From Pseudoselenomonas ruminantium (lineage in GTDB: Bacteria > Bacillota > Negativicutes > Selenomonadales > Selenomonadaceae): a stretch of DNA of 64,000 nt. Below, one piece after another: positions 27,094 to 36,094 of this stretch. How positions within the stretch are numbered: the first letter of the stretch is position 1; every line of letters starts with the position of its first letter. The stretch spans positions 29,086 through 93,085 of the forward strand of contig SVBX01000012.1 of NCBI GenBank assembly GCA_015058655.1. The letters run 5' to 3'. Under the pieces are notes generated by a model. It searched no databases. It was not told the DNA's origin and worked only from the letters and a program-made list of their open reading frames with translations. The translations under genes were made by a program, and so were the position numbers.

Positions 27094-27942
27094 TCAGCTT
27101 TCTTTCCAAAGCTTTGTTCTGAGAATCTGGTAATAATCCTTGTCTTGAAACTTCACTATGCTTGCTTGAACCTTTGACTTGCGTACTATTACCTCGTCCC
27201 CGGGCAACAAGCGAAAACTTTCCTGTCCATCAAAGGTCACCAGGATATCCTGATGCACTGCCGCTATCTTGATATGCACCACATCATCCTCCCCGATGAC
27301 CAGGGGGCGCATATTGAAGGTGTGAGCACAAATGGGAGTAAGCAGCAAGGCCGGTATGCTGGGGCTCATGATAGGCCCTCCTGCGGACAGGGAATATGCT
27401 GTGGACCCCGTAGGGGATGATACGATAATTCCATCAGCCTTGTAATCTATCAAATGCACTTCATTGATGGCCAGGCCAAGGTGCAGCATACGGGCGACGC
27501 CCCCCTTGGTAATAACCACATCATTGATGGCATGCCCCAAAAAACGCCGCTCTCCCTCACTCTGGACATAGCCCGCCAGAAGAAGCCTATGCTCTATGCG
27601 ATAATTGCGTTCCAGGATGCGCCGGAGCATATCCTCCAGTTCCCCCAGCTCGATATCTGCCATAAACCCCAGGGTTCCCAGGTTAATGCCACAGACCGGC
27701 ACCGGGTGGCTGCCATATCTCCTGCATACCCCCAACAAGGTGCCATCGCCCCCCAGGCTCAAGGCGATATCTGCCTCTTGCTTTTCAATCTCCGCCACGC
27801 CATACTCCTCCAGGCCGAAAAACCTGGATTCGTCCAAAGGAAGCATGAGTTCTGTTGCTTTATCGCTAAAAAAAGCTATGATCCTCTTCAGCACCTCACC
27901 AGCGGCAGGCTTATCTACATTTGGAAAGACGGCTATCCTCAT
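27094..27942 (-). CDS. nadK: NAD kinase
   Basis: A 282-aa ATP-dependent kinase that makes NADP from NAD. The glycine-rich motif LGGDGTLLGVCRR (about 63-75), NDVVI and the conserved DGIIVSSPTGSTAYSLSAGG (about 175-194) are visible. I chose the ATG at 27942; an in-frame TTG four codons earlier is too close to the GGGAGG box. It lies between tlyA and argR, the usual gene order. Confidence 0.95.
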   Translation of the reverse strand: MRIAVFPNVDKPAAGEVLKRIIAFFSDKATELMLPLDESRFFGLEEYGVAEIEKQEADIALSLGGDGTLLGVCRRYGSHPVPVCGINLGTLGFMADIELGELEDMLRRILERNYRIEHRLLLAGYVQSEGERRFLGHAINDVVITKGGVARMLHLGLAINEVHLIDYKADGIIVSSPTGSTAYSLSAGGPIMSPSIPALLLTPICAHTFNMRPLVIGEDDVVHIKIAAVHQDILVTFDGQESFRLLPGDEVIVRKSKVQASIVKFQDKDYYQILRTKLWKES

Positions 27943-27971
27943 CAATGGTCCCAATCCCTCCCAAAGGATTT

Positions 27972-28781
27972 TTATTTATCCAGAGCAGCATGAGCCTCCC
28001 GAACGATTTCTTCCGGCAAACTCTCTTCTATTCCACTTCCCTCTGCCTGGCCTTTGAAAAGCCAAACCAGATACTCGATGTTGCCCTCAGGCCCCTTCAC
28101 CGGCGAGAAAGTAAGTCCACGGACGGCAAAGCCTAATTCCTGGCTGAATTCCACTATCCTCCGAATAACCTCAAGATGAACAGCAGGGTCACGCACTACC
28201 CCTTTTTTCCCAACCTTGTCCTTGCCTGCTTCAAATTGCGGCTTGATGAGCGCGGCAATCTCTCCCTCATCTTTCAGCAGCTCATATGCTACAGGAAGCA
28301 CCTTGGTAAGGGAAATAAAAGCCACATCGATAGAAGCAAAATCCAGTGGGCTTTCAAACATGTCCACTGTCACATTCCTGATGTTGGTGCGCTCCATATT
28401 CACCACGCGCTCATCAGTCCGCAGCTTCCATGCCAGCTGGCCATAGCCTACATCAATGGCGTAGACCTTCACAGCTCCGTTCTGCAGCATGCAGTCAGTG
28501 AAACCGCCGGTAGAAGCGCCTATATCAGCTGCCACCTTGCCTGACATCGATATGCCGAAGGTCTCCATGGCCTTTGCCAGCTTGAGCCCGCCACGGCTTA
28601 CATAGGGAATGTCATTCCCCAACAGCCGTATCTCAGCTTCCCGCTTCACAGTGGTGCCTGCCTTGTCAACCTTCTGACCGTCCACCAGCACCTCGCCTGC
28701 CATAATCATGCGCTTGGCTCGTTCCCGGCTGCCCGCCAGCCCCTTTTCCACTAGCAGTATATCTAATCTTTCCTTTGGCAT
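27972..28781 (-). CDS. tlyA: TlyA-family rRNA 2'-O-methyltransferase/hemolysin-like protein
   Basis: A 269-aa protein with an N-terminal S4 RNA-binding domain (about 1-60; KERLDILLVEKGLAGSRERA) and a C-terminal FtsJ-like SAM methyltransferase domain (about 60-260; ADIGASTGGFTDCMLQNGA). TlyA proteins methylate ribosomal RNA riboses; the hemolysin name is historical. I chose the ATG at 28781 (AAGGA 6 nt upstream); a GTG at 28799 would overlap dxs by 4 bp and is an alternative. Confidence 0.92.
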   Translation of the reverse strand: MPKERLDILLVEKGLAGSRERAKRMIMAGEVLVDGQKVDKAGTTVKREAEIRLLGNDIPYVSRGGLKLAKAMETFGISMSGKVAADIGASTGGFTDCMLQNGAVKVYAIDVGYGQLAWKLRTDERVVNMERTNIRNVTVDMFESPLDFASIDVAFISLTKVLPVAYELLKDEGEIAALIKPQFEAGKDKVGKKGVVRDPAVHLEVIRRIVEFSQELGFAVRGLTFSPVKGPEGNIEYLVWLFKGQAEGSGIEESLPEEIVREAHAALDK

Positions 28782-28795
28782 TTCCTTTTCCTTGC

Positions 28796-30679
28796 TCACT
28801 TTGTATTGGTCTGTAATCTCGCCATTACCTTTTCGGCAACAGCTTCCGGCGTAAGTCCTACTAGTTTCAGCAACTCGCTGCGCGCCCCTTGCTCCACAAA
28901 GGCATCAGGCAAACCGCACCGCATAAGACCAGCAGGAAGGTTCCTATCCAGAAGAAACTCGGCTACAGCAGAACCGAAACCGCCTGCCAGCACATTTTCT
29001 TCCAGCGTCACCAGTAGCTTCTTGCTCTCTCCCAGCCGTTGCAGCAGTTCCTCATCCAGGGGTTTGATAAAGCGCATATTCACCAGAGTTGCTTCTATGC
29101 CATGCCTGGACAAAAGCTCAACTGCCCCGGCAGCCACCTCATTCATGGCTCCCACGGCCAGGAAAGCTATCTCTCCGCCTTCGGATAGGACCTCTGCTTC
29201 GCCTACTTGCATATCGGAAAACTCTTCCTGGATCTCCACCCCCAGGCCGGCACCACGAGGATAGCGAATCGCCGTAGGGGTATCCATAGTGACGGCCTTT
29301 CCCAGCATCTGCCTGAGCTCGTTTTCATCCTTGGGAACAAAAACCGTCATATTGGGCATATGACGAAGGTATGACAGGTCAAACACACCGTGATGGGTAG
29401 GCCCGTCTTCACCTACCAGCCCAGCCCTGTCAAGGCAAATAGTCACAGGGAGGTTTTGCAGGCACACATCATGGATAAGCTGGTCATAGGCACGCTGGGC
29501 AAAGGTGGAATATATAGCTACCACCGGATGCTTGCCATCGGCAGCCAGACCTGCTGCCAAAGTCACGGCATGCTCTTCCGCAATGCCTGTATCCAAGAAT
29601 CTGCCTTGATATTTTTCCTTAAAGGCGCTGAGTCCCGTGCCGGAAGGCATAGCCGCAGTGATGGCCACAAGTTCCGGCCTCTTCTCTGCCAAATCCAGCA
29701 AGGCCTGACTGAAAACCGAGGTATAGGATGGGGCCCCCGCTGCCTTTTTGGCACACTCTCCTGTAGCCAGATCGAACTTGCCCACCCCATGAAACTTGCC
29801 GGGATTCTTCTCAGCCGGAGCATACCCCCTGCCCTTCATGGTATGCACATGAATAAGCAACGGGCCGTCCATTTCCCGTACCTTGTTGAATACATCCTGC
29901 AGGAGGCTGATGTTATGCCCATCCAAAGGCCCCAGATAATTGAAGCCCATTTCCTCAAAAAGTGCCCCTGGCACCAACACCGAGCGTATGCCATCTTTGA
30001 TCTGATTGGCTGTCTTCAAGACGCGGCTGCCAATGCGTGGAATACTGGAAAGTATCTCTTCCACATCATGCTTTGCCTGCTTGTATTGCGGTGCCAGCCT
30101 GATACGGGAGAGATATTCGCTCATAGCCCCCACATTCTTGTCGATGGACATTTCGTTATCATTCAGTATGACAATGAGATTCCTGCCCAGCTGTCCCGCA
30201 TGGTTCAAAGCTTCGAAGGCCTCACCGCCTGTAAGGGCCCCGTCACCGATAACTGCAATTACCTTATTGCTGCGACCGCTCAAATCCCTGGAAATGGCCA
30301 TGCCTAAAGCAGCGGAAATAGAGGTGCTGGCATGCCCCACACCAAAAGCGTCATAAGATGACTCAAATCTGTTGGGAAAGCCGGTAATGCCCCCCTGCTG
30401 CCGCAGGGTCGAAAATCTTTCCTTCCTGCCGGTGAGGATTTTATGCGTATAAGCCTGATGCCCCACATCCCAGATGAGCTTATCCTGCGGAAACTTGAAT
30501 ACGCTATAGAGAGCCAGCGTGAGTTCTACCGTCCCCAGGCTGGGAGCCAGATGCCCCCCATTTGCCGCCACAGTCTCTATGATGAGTTGTCGTATTTCTT
30601 TGGCAAGGCTCTCCAGTTCGAAAAGGGAATATTTCTTGATATCCTCTGGCTGACCTAGCTTATCGAGCAGTGAATACAT
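28796..30679 (-). CDS. dxs: 1-deoxy-D-xylulose-5-phosphate synthase
   Basis: A 627-aa thiamine-diphosphate enzyme, the first step of the MEP isoprenoid pathway (pyruvate plus glyceraldehyde 3-phosphate). The ThDP motif VIGDGALTGGEAFEALNHAG (about 140-160) with LNDNEMSIDKNVGA is followed by the central pyrimidine domain (GIAEEHAVTLAAGLA) and the C-terminal domain (ERLGESKKL-type). The ATG at 30679 has AGGAAG 8 nt upstream; an ATG at 30697 overlaps the ispA stop (ATGA) and cannot be excluded. It is next to ispA, so isoprenoid genes are grouped. Confidence 0.96.
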   Translation of the reverse strand: MYSLLDKLGQPEDIKKYSLFELESLAKEIRQLIIETVAANGGHLAPSLGTVELTLALYSVFKFPQDKLIWDVGHQAYTHKILTGRKERFSTLRQQGGITGFPNRFESSYDAFGVGHASTSISAALGMAISRDLSGRSNKVIAVIGDGALTGGEAFEALNHAGQLGRNLIVILNDNEMSIDKNVGAMSEYLSRIRLAPQYKQAKHDVEEILSSIPRIGSRVLKTANQIKDGIRSVLVPGALFEEMGFNYLGPLDGHNISLLQDVFNKVREMDGPLLIHVHTMKGRGYAPAEKNPGKFHGVGKFDLATGECAKKAAGAPSYTSVFSQALLDLAEKRPELVAITAAMPSGTGLSAFKEKYQGRFLDTGIAEEHAVTLAAGLAADGKHPVVAIYSTFAQRAYDQLIHDVCLQNLPVTICLDRAGLVGEDGPTHHGVFDLSYLRHMPNMTVFVPKDENELRQMLGKAVTMDTPTAIRYPRGAGLGVEIQEEFSDMQVGEAEVLSEGGEIAFLAVGAMNEVAAGAVELLSRHGIEATLVNMRFIKPLDEELLQRLGESKKLLVTLEENVLAGGFGSAVAEFLLDRNLPAGLMRCGLPDAFVEQGARSELLKLVGLTPEAVAEKVMARLQTNTK

Positions 30680-30693
30680 AAAAGCACTTCCTG

Positions 30694-31569
30694 TCATTTA
30701 TTTCTTTTCAGCAGGTATTCTACAAGCTCGCGCAGGAAACCTGCCTGTTCCCCTAAAGGCGCCAGGGCTTCCACTGCCTCTGCCACAGTTTCTTCAGCCA
30801 GCTTTCTTGCCTCTTCCAACGAGGTGAGCGTCACATAGGTTGACTTATCATTGCGTTCATCGCTTCCCACAGGTTTGCCAATGACAGATTCGTCCCCCGT
30901 TACATCGAGGATATCGTCTGTAATCTGGAAAGCCAGCCCAAACTTGTCTGCATAAGTGGTGAGGGCCGCTAATTTCTCCTCAGAAGCTCCTGCCAGCAGG
31001 GCACCACTGCGTATGGCAGCGTGGAACAGGGCACCTGTCTTCCCCATGTGGAGGCGCTTCAATGTTTCCATGTCTATTTTCTTGCCTTCGGCTTCCAAAT
31101 CCATGGCCTGGCCGCCCACCATGCCACTCTGACCGGCAGCCAGGGCAAATTCCCGCGCTACAGCCAGCTTCACCTGCGGCTCTGCCTCCTGCCGCAAAAC
31201 CACCTCGAAGGCCAGGGTCAGCAGGGCATCGCCTGCCAAAACAGCCATGCCATCCCCGTAAACCTTATGGTTGGTCAGCTTGCCACGCCGATAGTCATCA
31301 TTATCCATAGCCGGCAAATCATCATGGATAAGTGAATAAGTATGTATCATTTCCATGGCACAAGCAGCGGTAAGATAATCAGTTCCCCTGCCCCCTACGG
31401 CATCTGCCGCCGCCATGAGCAGCATGGGGCGCATCCTCTTGCCGCCTGCCATAAGGCTGTACTCCATAGCCTCTCCCAGCTTATGATCCAAAGAGGGGTT
31501 AGACTTCAATTCCCTCTCCAGCTGTGCCTCAACTAATTGCAGACGCTCCTGCCAAATCTCCTTCAGCAT
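30694..31569 (-). CDS. ispA: Polyprenyl (farnesyl) diphosphate synthase
   Basis: A 291-aa prenyl chain-elongation enzyme. The first Asp-rich motif DDLPAMDNDDYRRG (about 87-100) and the second DDILD (about 220) are present, with GGKRMRPMLL near the N-terminus. It condenses IPP with allylic diphosphates, probably to farnesyl or geranylgeranyl diphosphate; product length is not clear from sequence. It is first in the operon ispA-dxs-tlyA-nadK-argR-recN-nudix-M50-scpA-scpB. GAGGAG lies upstream of the ATG. xseA/xseB, often upstream, are absent here. Confidence 0.94.
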   Translation of the reverse strand: MLKEIWQERLQLVEAQLERELKSNPSLDHKLGEAMEYSLMAGGKRMRPMLLMAAADAVGGRGTDYLTAACAMEMIHTYSLIHDDLPAMDNDDYRRGKLTNHKVYGDGMAVLAGDALLTLAFEVVLRQEAEPQVKLAVAREFALAAGQSGMVGGQAMDLEAEGKKIDMETLKRLHMGKTGALFHAAIRSGALLAGASEEKLAALTTYADKFGLAFQITDDILDVTGDESVIGKPVGSDERNDKSTYVTLTSLEEARKLAEETVAEAVEALAPLGEQAGFLRELVEYLLKRNK

Positions 31570-31696
31570 TCCAATTCTCCTCTATGTCGATATGCCATTT
31601 AGTATTTTTATACATTGTATTCCAGTCCACATGGTACACGAAATTTGCATAAAAATCAACCATGCTTGAGCTTCCTGTCAATCATTCCTGCATGAA

Positions 31697-31740
31697 AAAA
31701 CCTCCGCAGGCCCTCATTCGCATGAGGTAACGGAGGTTTT
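31697..31740 (-). terminator. Terminator downstream of the RNase J gene
   Basis: Outer arms AAAACCTCCG (31697-31706) and CGGAGGTTTT (31731-31740) pair, with an inner hairpin CCTCAT-TCGC-ATGAGG. A T-run follows on the minus strand. It separates the RNase J gene from ispA. Confidence 0.8.
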
Positions 31741-31765
31741 CCTTGCAAAGCTATGTTCCTATTTG

Positions 31766-33430
31766 TCAAATCTCCATGATGATGGGAAGTATCATAGGCC
31801 TGCGACGAGTCTTATCAAAGAGATACCTGCCCAAAGCGTCACGAACATTGGCCTTGATGGCAGCCCATTCCTTCACGCCCTCATCCTCGCAACGGTCAAG
31901 GGCCTGCTGCACGCGGGCTCTGGCTTCATCCATCAGCGCTTCTGACTCACGGACATATACGAAGCCGCGGGAAACGATGTCCGGGCCTGCTACCACGCGG
32001 TTGCTGGCCTTGTCCATGGTCACCACCACAATGAGGATGCCATCCTGGGACAGCTGGCGACGATCTCTGAGGACGATGTTGCCCACATCGCCCACGCCAA
32101 GGCCATCCACCATCACCATGCCTGCGGTGACTTTGCCGGCCTGGGTGCCTTTGTCACGGGTGAATTCCATGATCTGGCCGTTCTCCCCAATGAAGATATT
32201 CTCCTTGGGCATTCCCAGTTCCCTGGCCAGGCGGGCATGCTGCACCAGCATATGGTACTCGCCATGGACCGGAATGAAGAACTTAGGCCGCACCAGGTTG
32301 TGCATGAGCTTCAATTCCTCGCGGCTGGCATGGCCGGATACATGGATGCCCTGATTGCGGCCATATATGACATTGGCCCCCAGCTTCATGAGGTTGTCAA
32401 TGGTTCTGGTCACCAGCTTCTCATTGCCCGGGATGGGAGTCGCGGAAATGATAACCGTATCTCCCGGCACCACCGTCACCTTGCGGTGATCGGACATGGA
32501 CATGCGGGTCAGAGCCGACATGGGCTCGCCCTGGCTGCCGGTAGTGCAGATGACAATTTGGTCAGAACGGAAACGATTGATTTCATCTATATCGATGATA
32601 GTTCCCTCAGGAGCATGGATATATCCCAGCTCCATAGAGATGCCCACCACATTCACCATGCTGCGCCCCAGAATGGCTACCCGCCGCTTGTAGCGCACGG
32701 CGGTATCGATGACCTGCTGGATGCGGTGCACATTGGATGAGAAGGTAGCTACGATAATGCGGCCCTTGGCACCATGGAAAGCCTTGTCAAAGGCAGCACC
32801 TACGGTGCTCTCGCTCATGGTGTGGCCTTCGCGCTCGGCATTGGTGCTGTCTGCCATCATCACCAGCACGCCCTTGTTGCCCAGCTCGGCAAAGCGGCGG
32901 AAATCCGTCATCTTCCCATCTACAGGAGTGTAGTCCAGCTTGAAATCGCCGGTGTGGACAATCATGCCCACAGGTGTCTTGATAGAAAGGCCCACAGCAT
33001 CTGGAATGGAATGATTGACACGGATGAAACCCACGCTGAAGCAGCCGACATTGATGATATCCCCCTGCATGACGGAATGCAGATTGCTGGAATCGACTCC
33101 GTTCTCCTGCAGGCGTCCTTCCAGGATGCCCAAGGTCAGGCGAGTACCATACACAGGCACATTGATCTGCTTCAGCAGATAAGGCAGGGCACCAATATGA
33201 TCCTCGTGGCCATGAGTCAAGACCACTGCCTTGATCATATCCCTGTTTTCAATCAGATATGAAATATCGGGGATAACCAGGTCGATACCCAGCATATCCT
33301 CCTCCGGGAACATAAGACCGGAGTCAATCACCAAAATCTCATCATCCACGCGGATGACGGTCATGTTCTTGCCGATTTCCCCAAGTCCGCCAAGGGGAAT
33401 GATTTGCAGTTTTTGTGCTCCTTTAGACAA
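31766..33430 (-). CDS. rnj: Ribonuclease J
   Basis: A 554-aa metallo-beta-lactamase/beta-CASP ribonuclease with endo- and 5'-3' exonuclease activity in mRNA decay. The zinc motif is HGHEDHIGALPYLL (about 74-79 for HxHxDH), with further ligands in GLSIKTPVGMIVHTGDF. The beta-CASP region has DSTNAEREGHTMSES and IHVSGHASREE, and a C-terminal domain follows (about 450-554). The start is TTG with GGAGGTG 7 nt upstream. It is monocistronic, with a clear terminator behind it. Confidence 0.95.
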   Translation of the reverse strand: MSKGAQKLQIIPLGGLGEIGKNMTVIRVDDEILVIDSGLMFPEEDMLGIDLVIPDISYLIENRDMIKAVVLTHGHEDHIGALPYLLKQINVPVYGTRLTLGILEGRLQENGVDSSNLHSVMQGDIINVGCFSVGFIRVNHSIPDAVGLSIKTPVGMIVHTGDFKLDYTPVDGKMTDFRRFAELGNKGVLVMMADSTNAEREGHTMSESTVGAAFDKAFHGAKGRIIVATFSSNVHRIQQVIDTAVRYKRRVAILGRSMVNVVGISMELGYIHAPEGTIIDIDEINRFRSDQIVICTTGSQGEPMSALTRMSMSDHRKVTVVPGDTVIISATPIPGNEKLVTRTIDNLMKLGANVIYGRNQGIHVSGHASREELKLMHNLVRPKFFIPVHGEYHMLVQHARLARELGMPKENIFIGENGQIMEFTRDKGTQAGKVTAGMVMVDGLGVGDVGNIVLRDRRQLSQDGILIVVVTMDKASNRVVAGPDIVSRGFVYVRESEALMDEARARVQQALDRCEDEGVKEWAAIKANVRDALGRYLFDKTRRRPMILPIIMEI

Positions 33431-33666
33431 AAAATCACACCTCCGAAGTGTTTATATATATTAATCAAGGCAATATCCCAAATATAGCGCTCATTAAAAA
33501 ACCAATCAGCAGGCACACTCCGACACAGCTTCTTGGATATAAAAAATAAGCCTATTCAGTTTTGTCCGCTCAACTTATTCTCTTACATTTTAACATCACG
33601 AGCATAATATTGCAAATGGAAAAGATAAAAAACGCTAATGGTTTTGCATAGCCAAAATAATTTGCA

Positions 33667-33708
33667 CAAAAAATAGCACCGCAGTCCCCAAAGGAACCGC
33701 AGTGCTAT
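33667..33708 (-). terminator. Terminator of mdh
   Basis: On the minus strand ATAGCACTGCGGTTCC pairs over 16 positions (four G-U) with GGGGACTGCGGTGCTAT around a 3-nt loop, followed by TTTTTTG. The 296-bp gene-free stretch 33431-33726 holds this and, presumably, the AT-rich RNase J promoter; nothing else is apparent. Confidence 0.85.
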
Positions 33709-33726
33709 CAGTCAGTTCAGTATAAC

Positions 33727-34677
33727 TTATTTCAGCGCATCGCCAATCTTGGAGTTGGTGTCGCGAGCCGCAGCTACGCTCTCATCGAACTTAGCCTTCT
33801 CCTCGCCTTCCAGCTTGACTTCCACGACCTTCTCCATGCCATCCTTGCCAAGGATGACAGGCACACCGATGCAGAGGTCTTTCTCGCCATACTCGCCATC
33901 GAGATATACGCAGCAAGGCATGAGCTTCTTGGCATCGAGAGCGATAGCCTCCACCATGGCAGCAGCTGCCGCGCCCGGAGCATACCAAGCGGAAGTGCCC
34001 AGGAGCTTAGTGAGGGTTGCGCCGCCGACCTTGGTGGCTTCCACAGCCTCAGTGAGCTGTTCCTCGGTGAGGAGCTCCTTCACGGGGATGCCACGATAGG
34101 TAGCAAGGCTTACGAGAGGAACCATGGTCTTGTCGCTGTGGCCGCCGATAACGGTGCCATCCACATCAGTCGGAGTAGCAGGATAGCCGGCTTTCTGAAG
34201 AGCCTTGGACAGGAAATAACGGAAGCGGCTGCTGTCCAGCATGCCGCCCTGGCCGATGACACGGTTGCGGGGCAGCTTGGAATCCTTGAAAGTAAGGTAG
34301 GTCATTGCATCCATGGGGTTGGAAATGATGATGAAGATAGCGTCAGGAGAATACTCCAAAGCCTGATCCACGACGCTTTTCACGATCTTGGCATTGGTGC
34401 CGATAAGGTCTTCACGGCTCATGCCCGGCTTGCGGGGAATGCCGGAAGTCACAACCACAACCTGGGAACCTGCCGTTGCAGCATAATCATTGGTCACGCC
34501 AGTTACGGTAGTGTCGAAATTCAGGAGATGGGCCGTCTGCATGATGTCCATGGCTTTGCCTTCGGACACGCCCTCTTTGATATCAATGAGCACAACCTCG
34601 CTGCAAATGTTCTTCGTAGCCAGCACATTTGCTACGGTTGCACCAACATTACCTGCACCAACAACTGTTACCTTCAT
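33727..34677 (-). CDS. mdh: Malate dehydrogenase (LDH-like family)
   Basis: A 316-aa NAD-dependent 2-hydroxyacid dehydrogenase. The dinucleotide fold VVGAGNVGATVA and an acidic NAD selector in VVLIDIKEG are visible. The substrate loop reads GIPRKPGMSREDL: Arg in place of the lactate dehydrogenase Gln points to oxaloacetate/malate. The catalytic His lies in IGGHSDKTMVPL. It probably runs in the reductive branch towards fumarate, succinate and propionate (inference). I chose the ATG at 34677 (AAGGAGG 9 nt upstream). A strong promoter and repeated heptamers lie upstream. Confidence 0.92.
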   Translation of the reverse strand: MKVTVVGAGNVGATVANVLATKNICSEVVLIDIKEGVSEGKAMDIMQTAHLLNFDTTVTGVTNDYAATAGSQVVVVTSGIPRKPGMSREDLIGTNAKIVKSVVDQALEYSPDAIFIIISNPMDAMTYLTFKDSKLPRNRVIGQGGMLDSSRFRYFLSKALQKAGYPATPTDVDGTVIGGHSDKTMVPLVSLATYRGIPVKELLTEEQLTEAVEATKVGGATLTKLLGTSAWYAPGAAAAAMVEAIALDAKKLMPCCVYLDGEYGEKDLCIGVPVILGKDGMEKVVEVKLEGEEKAKFDESVAAARDTNSKIGDALK

Positions 34678-34739
34678 AATGAAATGCCTCCTTGAGATAT
34701 GGCCGGGCACATTTTATTTTCCCGGCGGAATGGCTTTTA

Positions 34740-34766
34740 TGAATCATGAATCACACTTATGATTCA
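34740..34766 (-). promoter_or_regulatory. Repeated TGAATCA heptamers in the mdh leader, candidate operator
   Basis: Two abutting direct copies of TGAATCA (34740-34746 and 34747-34753) are followed, after 6 bp, by the inverse TGATTCA (34760-34766). They lie at about +4 to +30 relative to the predicted mdh start of transcription, where a bound repressor would block transcription. The regulator is unknown. Confidence 0.4.
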
Positions 34767-34776
34767 CTATGTTCTG

Positions 34777-34805
34777 ATTATAACAAAGTTAATGCCCATC
34801 GTCAA
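34777..34805 (-). promoter_or_regulatory. Promoter of mdh
   Basis: On the minus strand, -35 TTGACG (34800-34805) and a perfect -10 TATAAT (34777-34782) are spaced by 17 bp. The leader is about 90 nt and contains a short CCGGG/CCCGG hairpin. Confidence 0.75.
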
Positions 34806-34887
34806 GAAAAAAGACAATAGTCGTAAAATTGTATTCAGTTTTTGCATCAAAACATGAAAATAGCCGCTGGACAAATCCCATGAGAAT

Positions 34888-35502
34888 TTATTCAGCGGCA
34901 TAAAGTTTTCGATATTTGCCCTGCAAAGAGAGGACTTGTTTCACATAAGCCCGTGTTTCCTTATAGGGAATCGCTTGGACATCGGAAAAATCATCATTCC
35001 AGCCATAATCCTCCATCCAGCCGCGCACATTGCCCCGGCCTGCATTGTAAGCAGCCAAAGCCAGCACATCATTGCCCTTGAATTCCGCTTCCAGGTCGGC
35101 AAGATACCATATTCCGTATCTGATATTCCTGTCAGGGTCATGGAGTTCTATTTCCTGATAATCCCGCTCTCCCAGGCGCTGGGCTATCCAGTCAGCAGTG
35201 TCCGGCATGAGCTGCATCAGCCCCACCGCCCCCCGATGAGAGTGAACATCATGCTGGAACTTGCTTTCCACTTTTATCACTGCCGCCACCAGGTAGCAAT
35301 CAACTTTGTAGCGACTGGCATAACGCTCTACCGTATCGCGGTAAGGAAAAGGATAGAGATAGCTGCGCTGCACCTGGGTATTCTGAGACAGAAAGTAAAT
35401 CGTGAAGCAGGAAAAGAATATCATAAGTCCAAGACAGAAAGCACAGCCTATGCGCCTTCTGGCCTGACGGGCCTTCTCCACCTTTTCAGGTAAACTGCTC
35501 AT
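34888..35502 (-). CDS. Lytic transglycosylase (SLT domain)
   Basis: A 204-aa muralytic enzyme. An N-terminal membrane anchor or signal (about 20-40) is followed by a goose-lysozyme-like SLT domain: AAVIKVESKFQHDVHSHRGA (catalytic Glu about 78), VGLMQLMPDTADWIA, and ALAAYNAGRGNVRGW. It cleaves peptidoglycan glycan strands to 1,6-anhydro products, acting in the periplasm. Its ATG lies inside the end of coaE (17-bp overlap). It is the last gene of the polA-mutM-coaE-slt run. Confidence 0.92.
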   Translation of the reverse strand: MSSLPEKVEKARQARRRIGCAFCLGLMIFFSCFTIYFLSQNTQVQRSYLYPFPYRDTVERYASRYKVDCYLVAAVIKVESKFQHDVHSHRGAVGLMQLMPDTADWIAQRLGERDYQEIELHDPDRNIRYGIWYLADLEAEFKGNDVLALAAYNAGRGNVRGWMEDYGWNDDFSDVQAIPYKETRAYVKQVLSLQGKYRKLYAAE

Positions 35503-36094
35503 GTACCCTTTCCTTCCATAATTGTCTCACAACTCTTTCAGTCTCTTTCACCATGCCACTGTTATCAATGGCAACATCAGCCCGTGATAGCTTCTCACGC
35601 AAAGGCATCTGAGACTTCATGCGCCGCAGGCCCTGCTCCTCTGTGCACTTATCCCTGAGGCAAAGCCTCCGAAGCTGCTCGTCCTCAGGCACATACACCA
35701 GCCAGCTTTCCTCCGCCAGCGCGTCCCAGCCCGCTTCAAAGAGCAAAGGCACATCCAGCACCACTGCAGGCGTCTCAGCTTTTACTGCCTCGGAAAGCTG
35801 ACGCTTCACTTCTGCCAGTATCAAGGGAGCAGCCGTACCATCCATCCACTGCTTTTCCTGTGGACAGGCAAAGACACGCTCTGCCACGGCCCTGCGGTCA
35901 AGTCGCCCCTCATGATTGATAACCTGGGCGCCAAAGTGTTCAAGATAAGCCCGGTAAATAGATTCTCCCGGCTCAGACAGCTGATGGGCGATAGCATCGG
36001 CATCTATGATGCATGCTCCTAAACTTTTCAGCATTCCGGAAACGGTACTCTTACCGGAGGCAATTCCTCCAGTGAGACCTATCACTCTGGTCAT
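35486..36094 (-). CDS. coaE: Dephospho-CoA kinase
   Basis: A 202-aa P-loop kinase for the last step of coenzyme A synthesis. The P-loop GLTGGIASGKSTVSGML lies at residues 6-22, and DVPLLFEAGWD (about 103) and the RMKSQMPLREK lid are typical. I chose the ATG at 36094, which overlaps the mutM stop as ATGA; the longer frame has a 29-aa extension that reads into mutM. The order polA-mutM-coaE is the usual Firmicutes arrangement. Confidence 0.94.
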   Translation of the reverse strand: MTRVIGLTGGIASGKSTVSGMLKSLGACIIDADAIAHQLSEPGESIYRAYLEHFGAQVINHEGRLDRRAVAERVFACPQEKQWMDGTAAPLILAEVKRQLSEAVKAETPAVVLDVPLLFEAGWDALAEESWLVYVPEDEQLRRLCLRDKCTEEQGLRRMKSQMPLREKLSRADVAIDNSGMVKETERVVRQLWKERVHEQFT

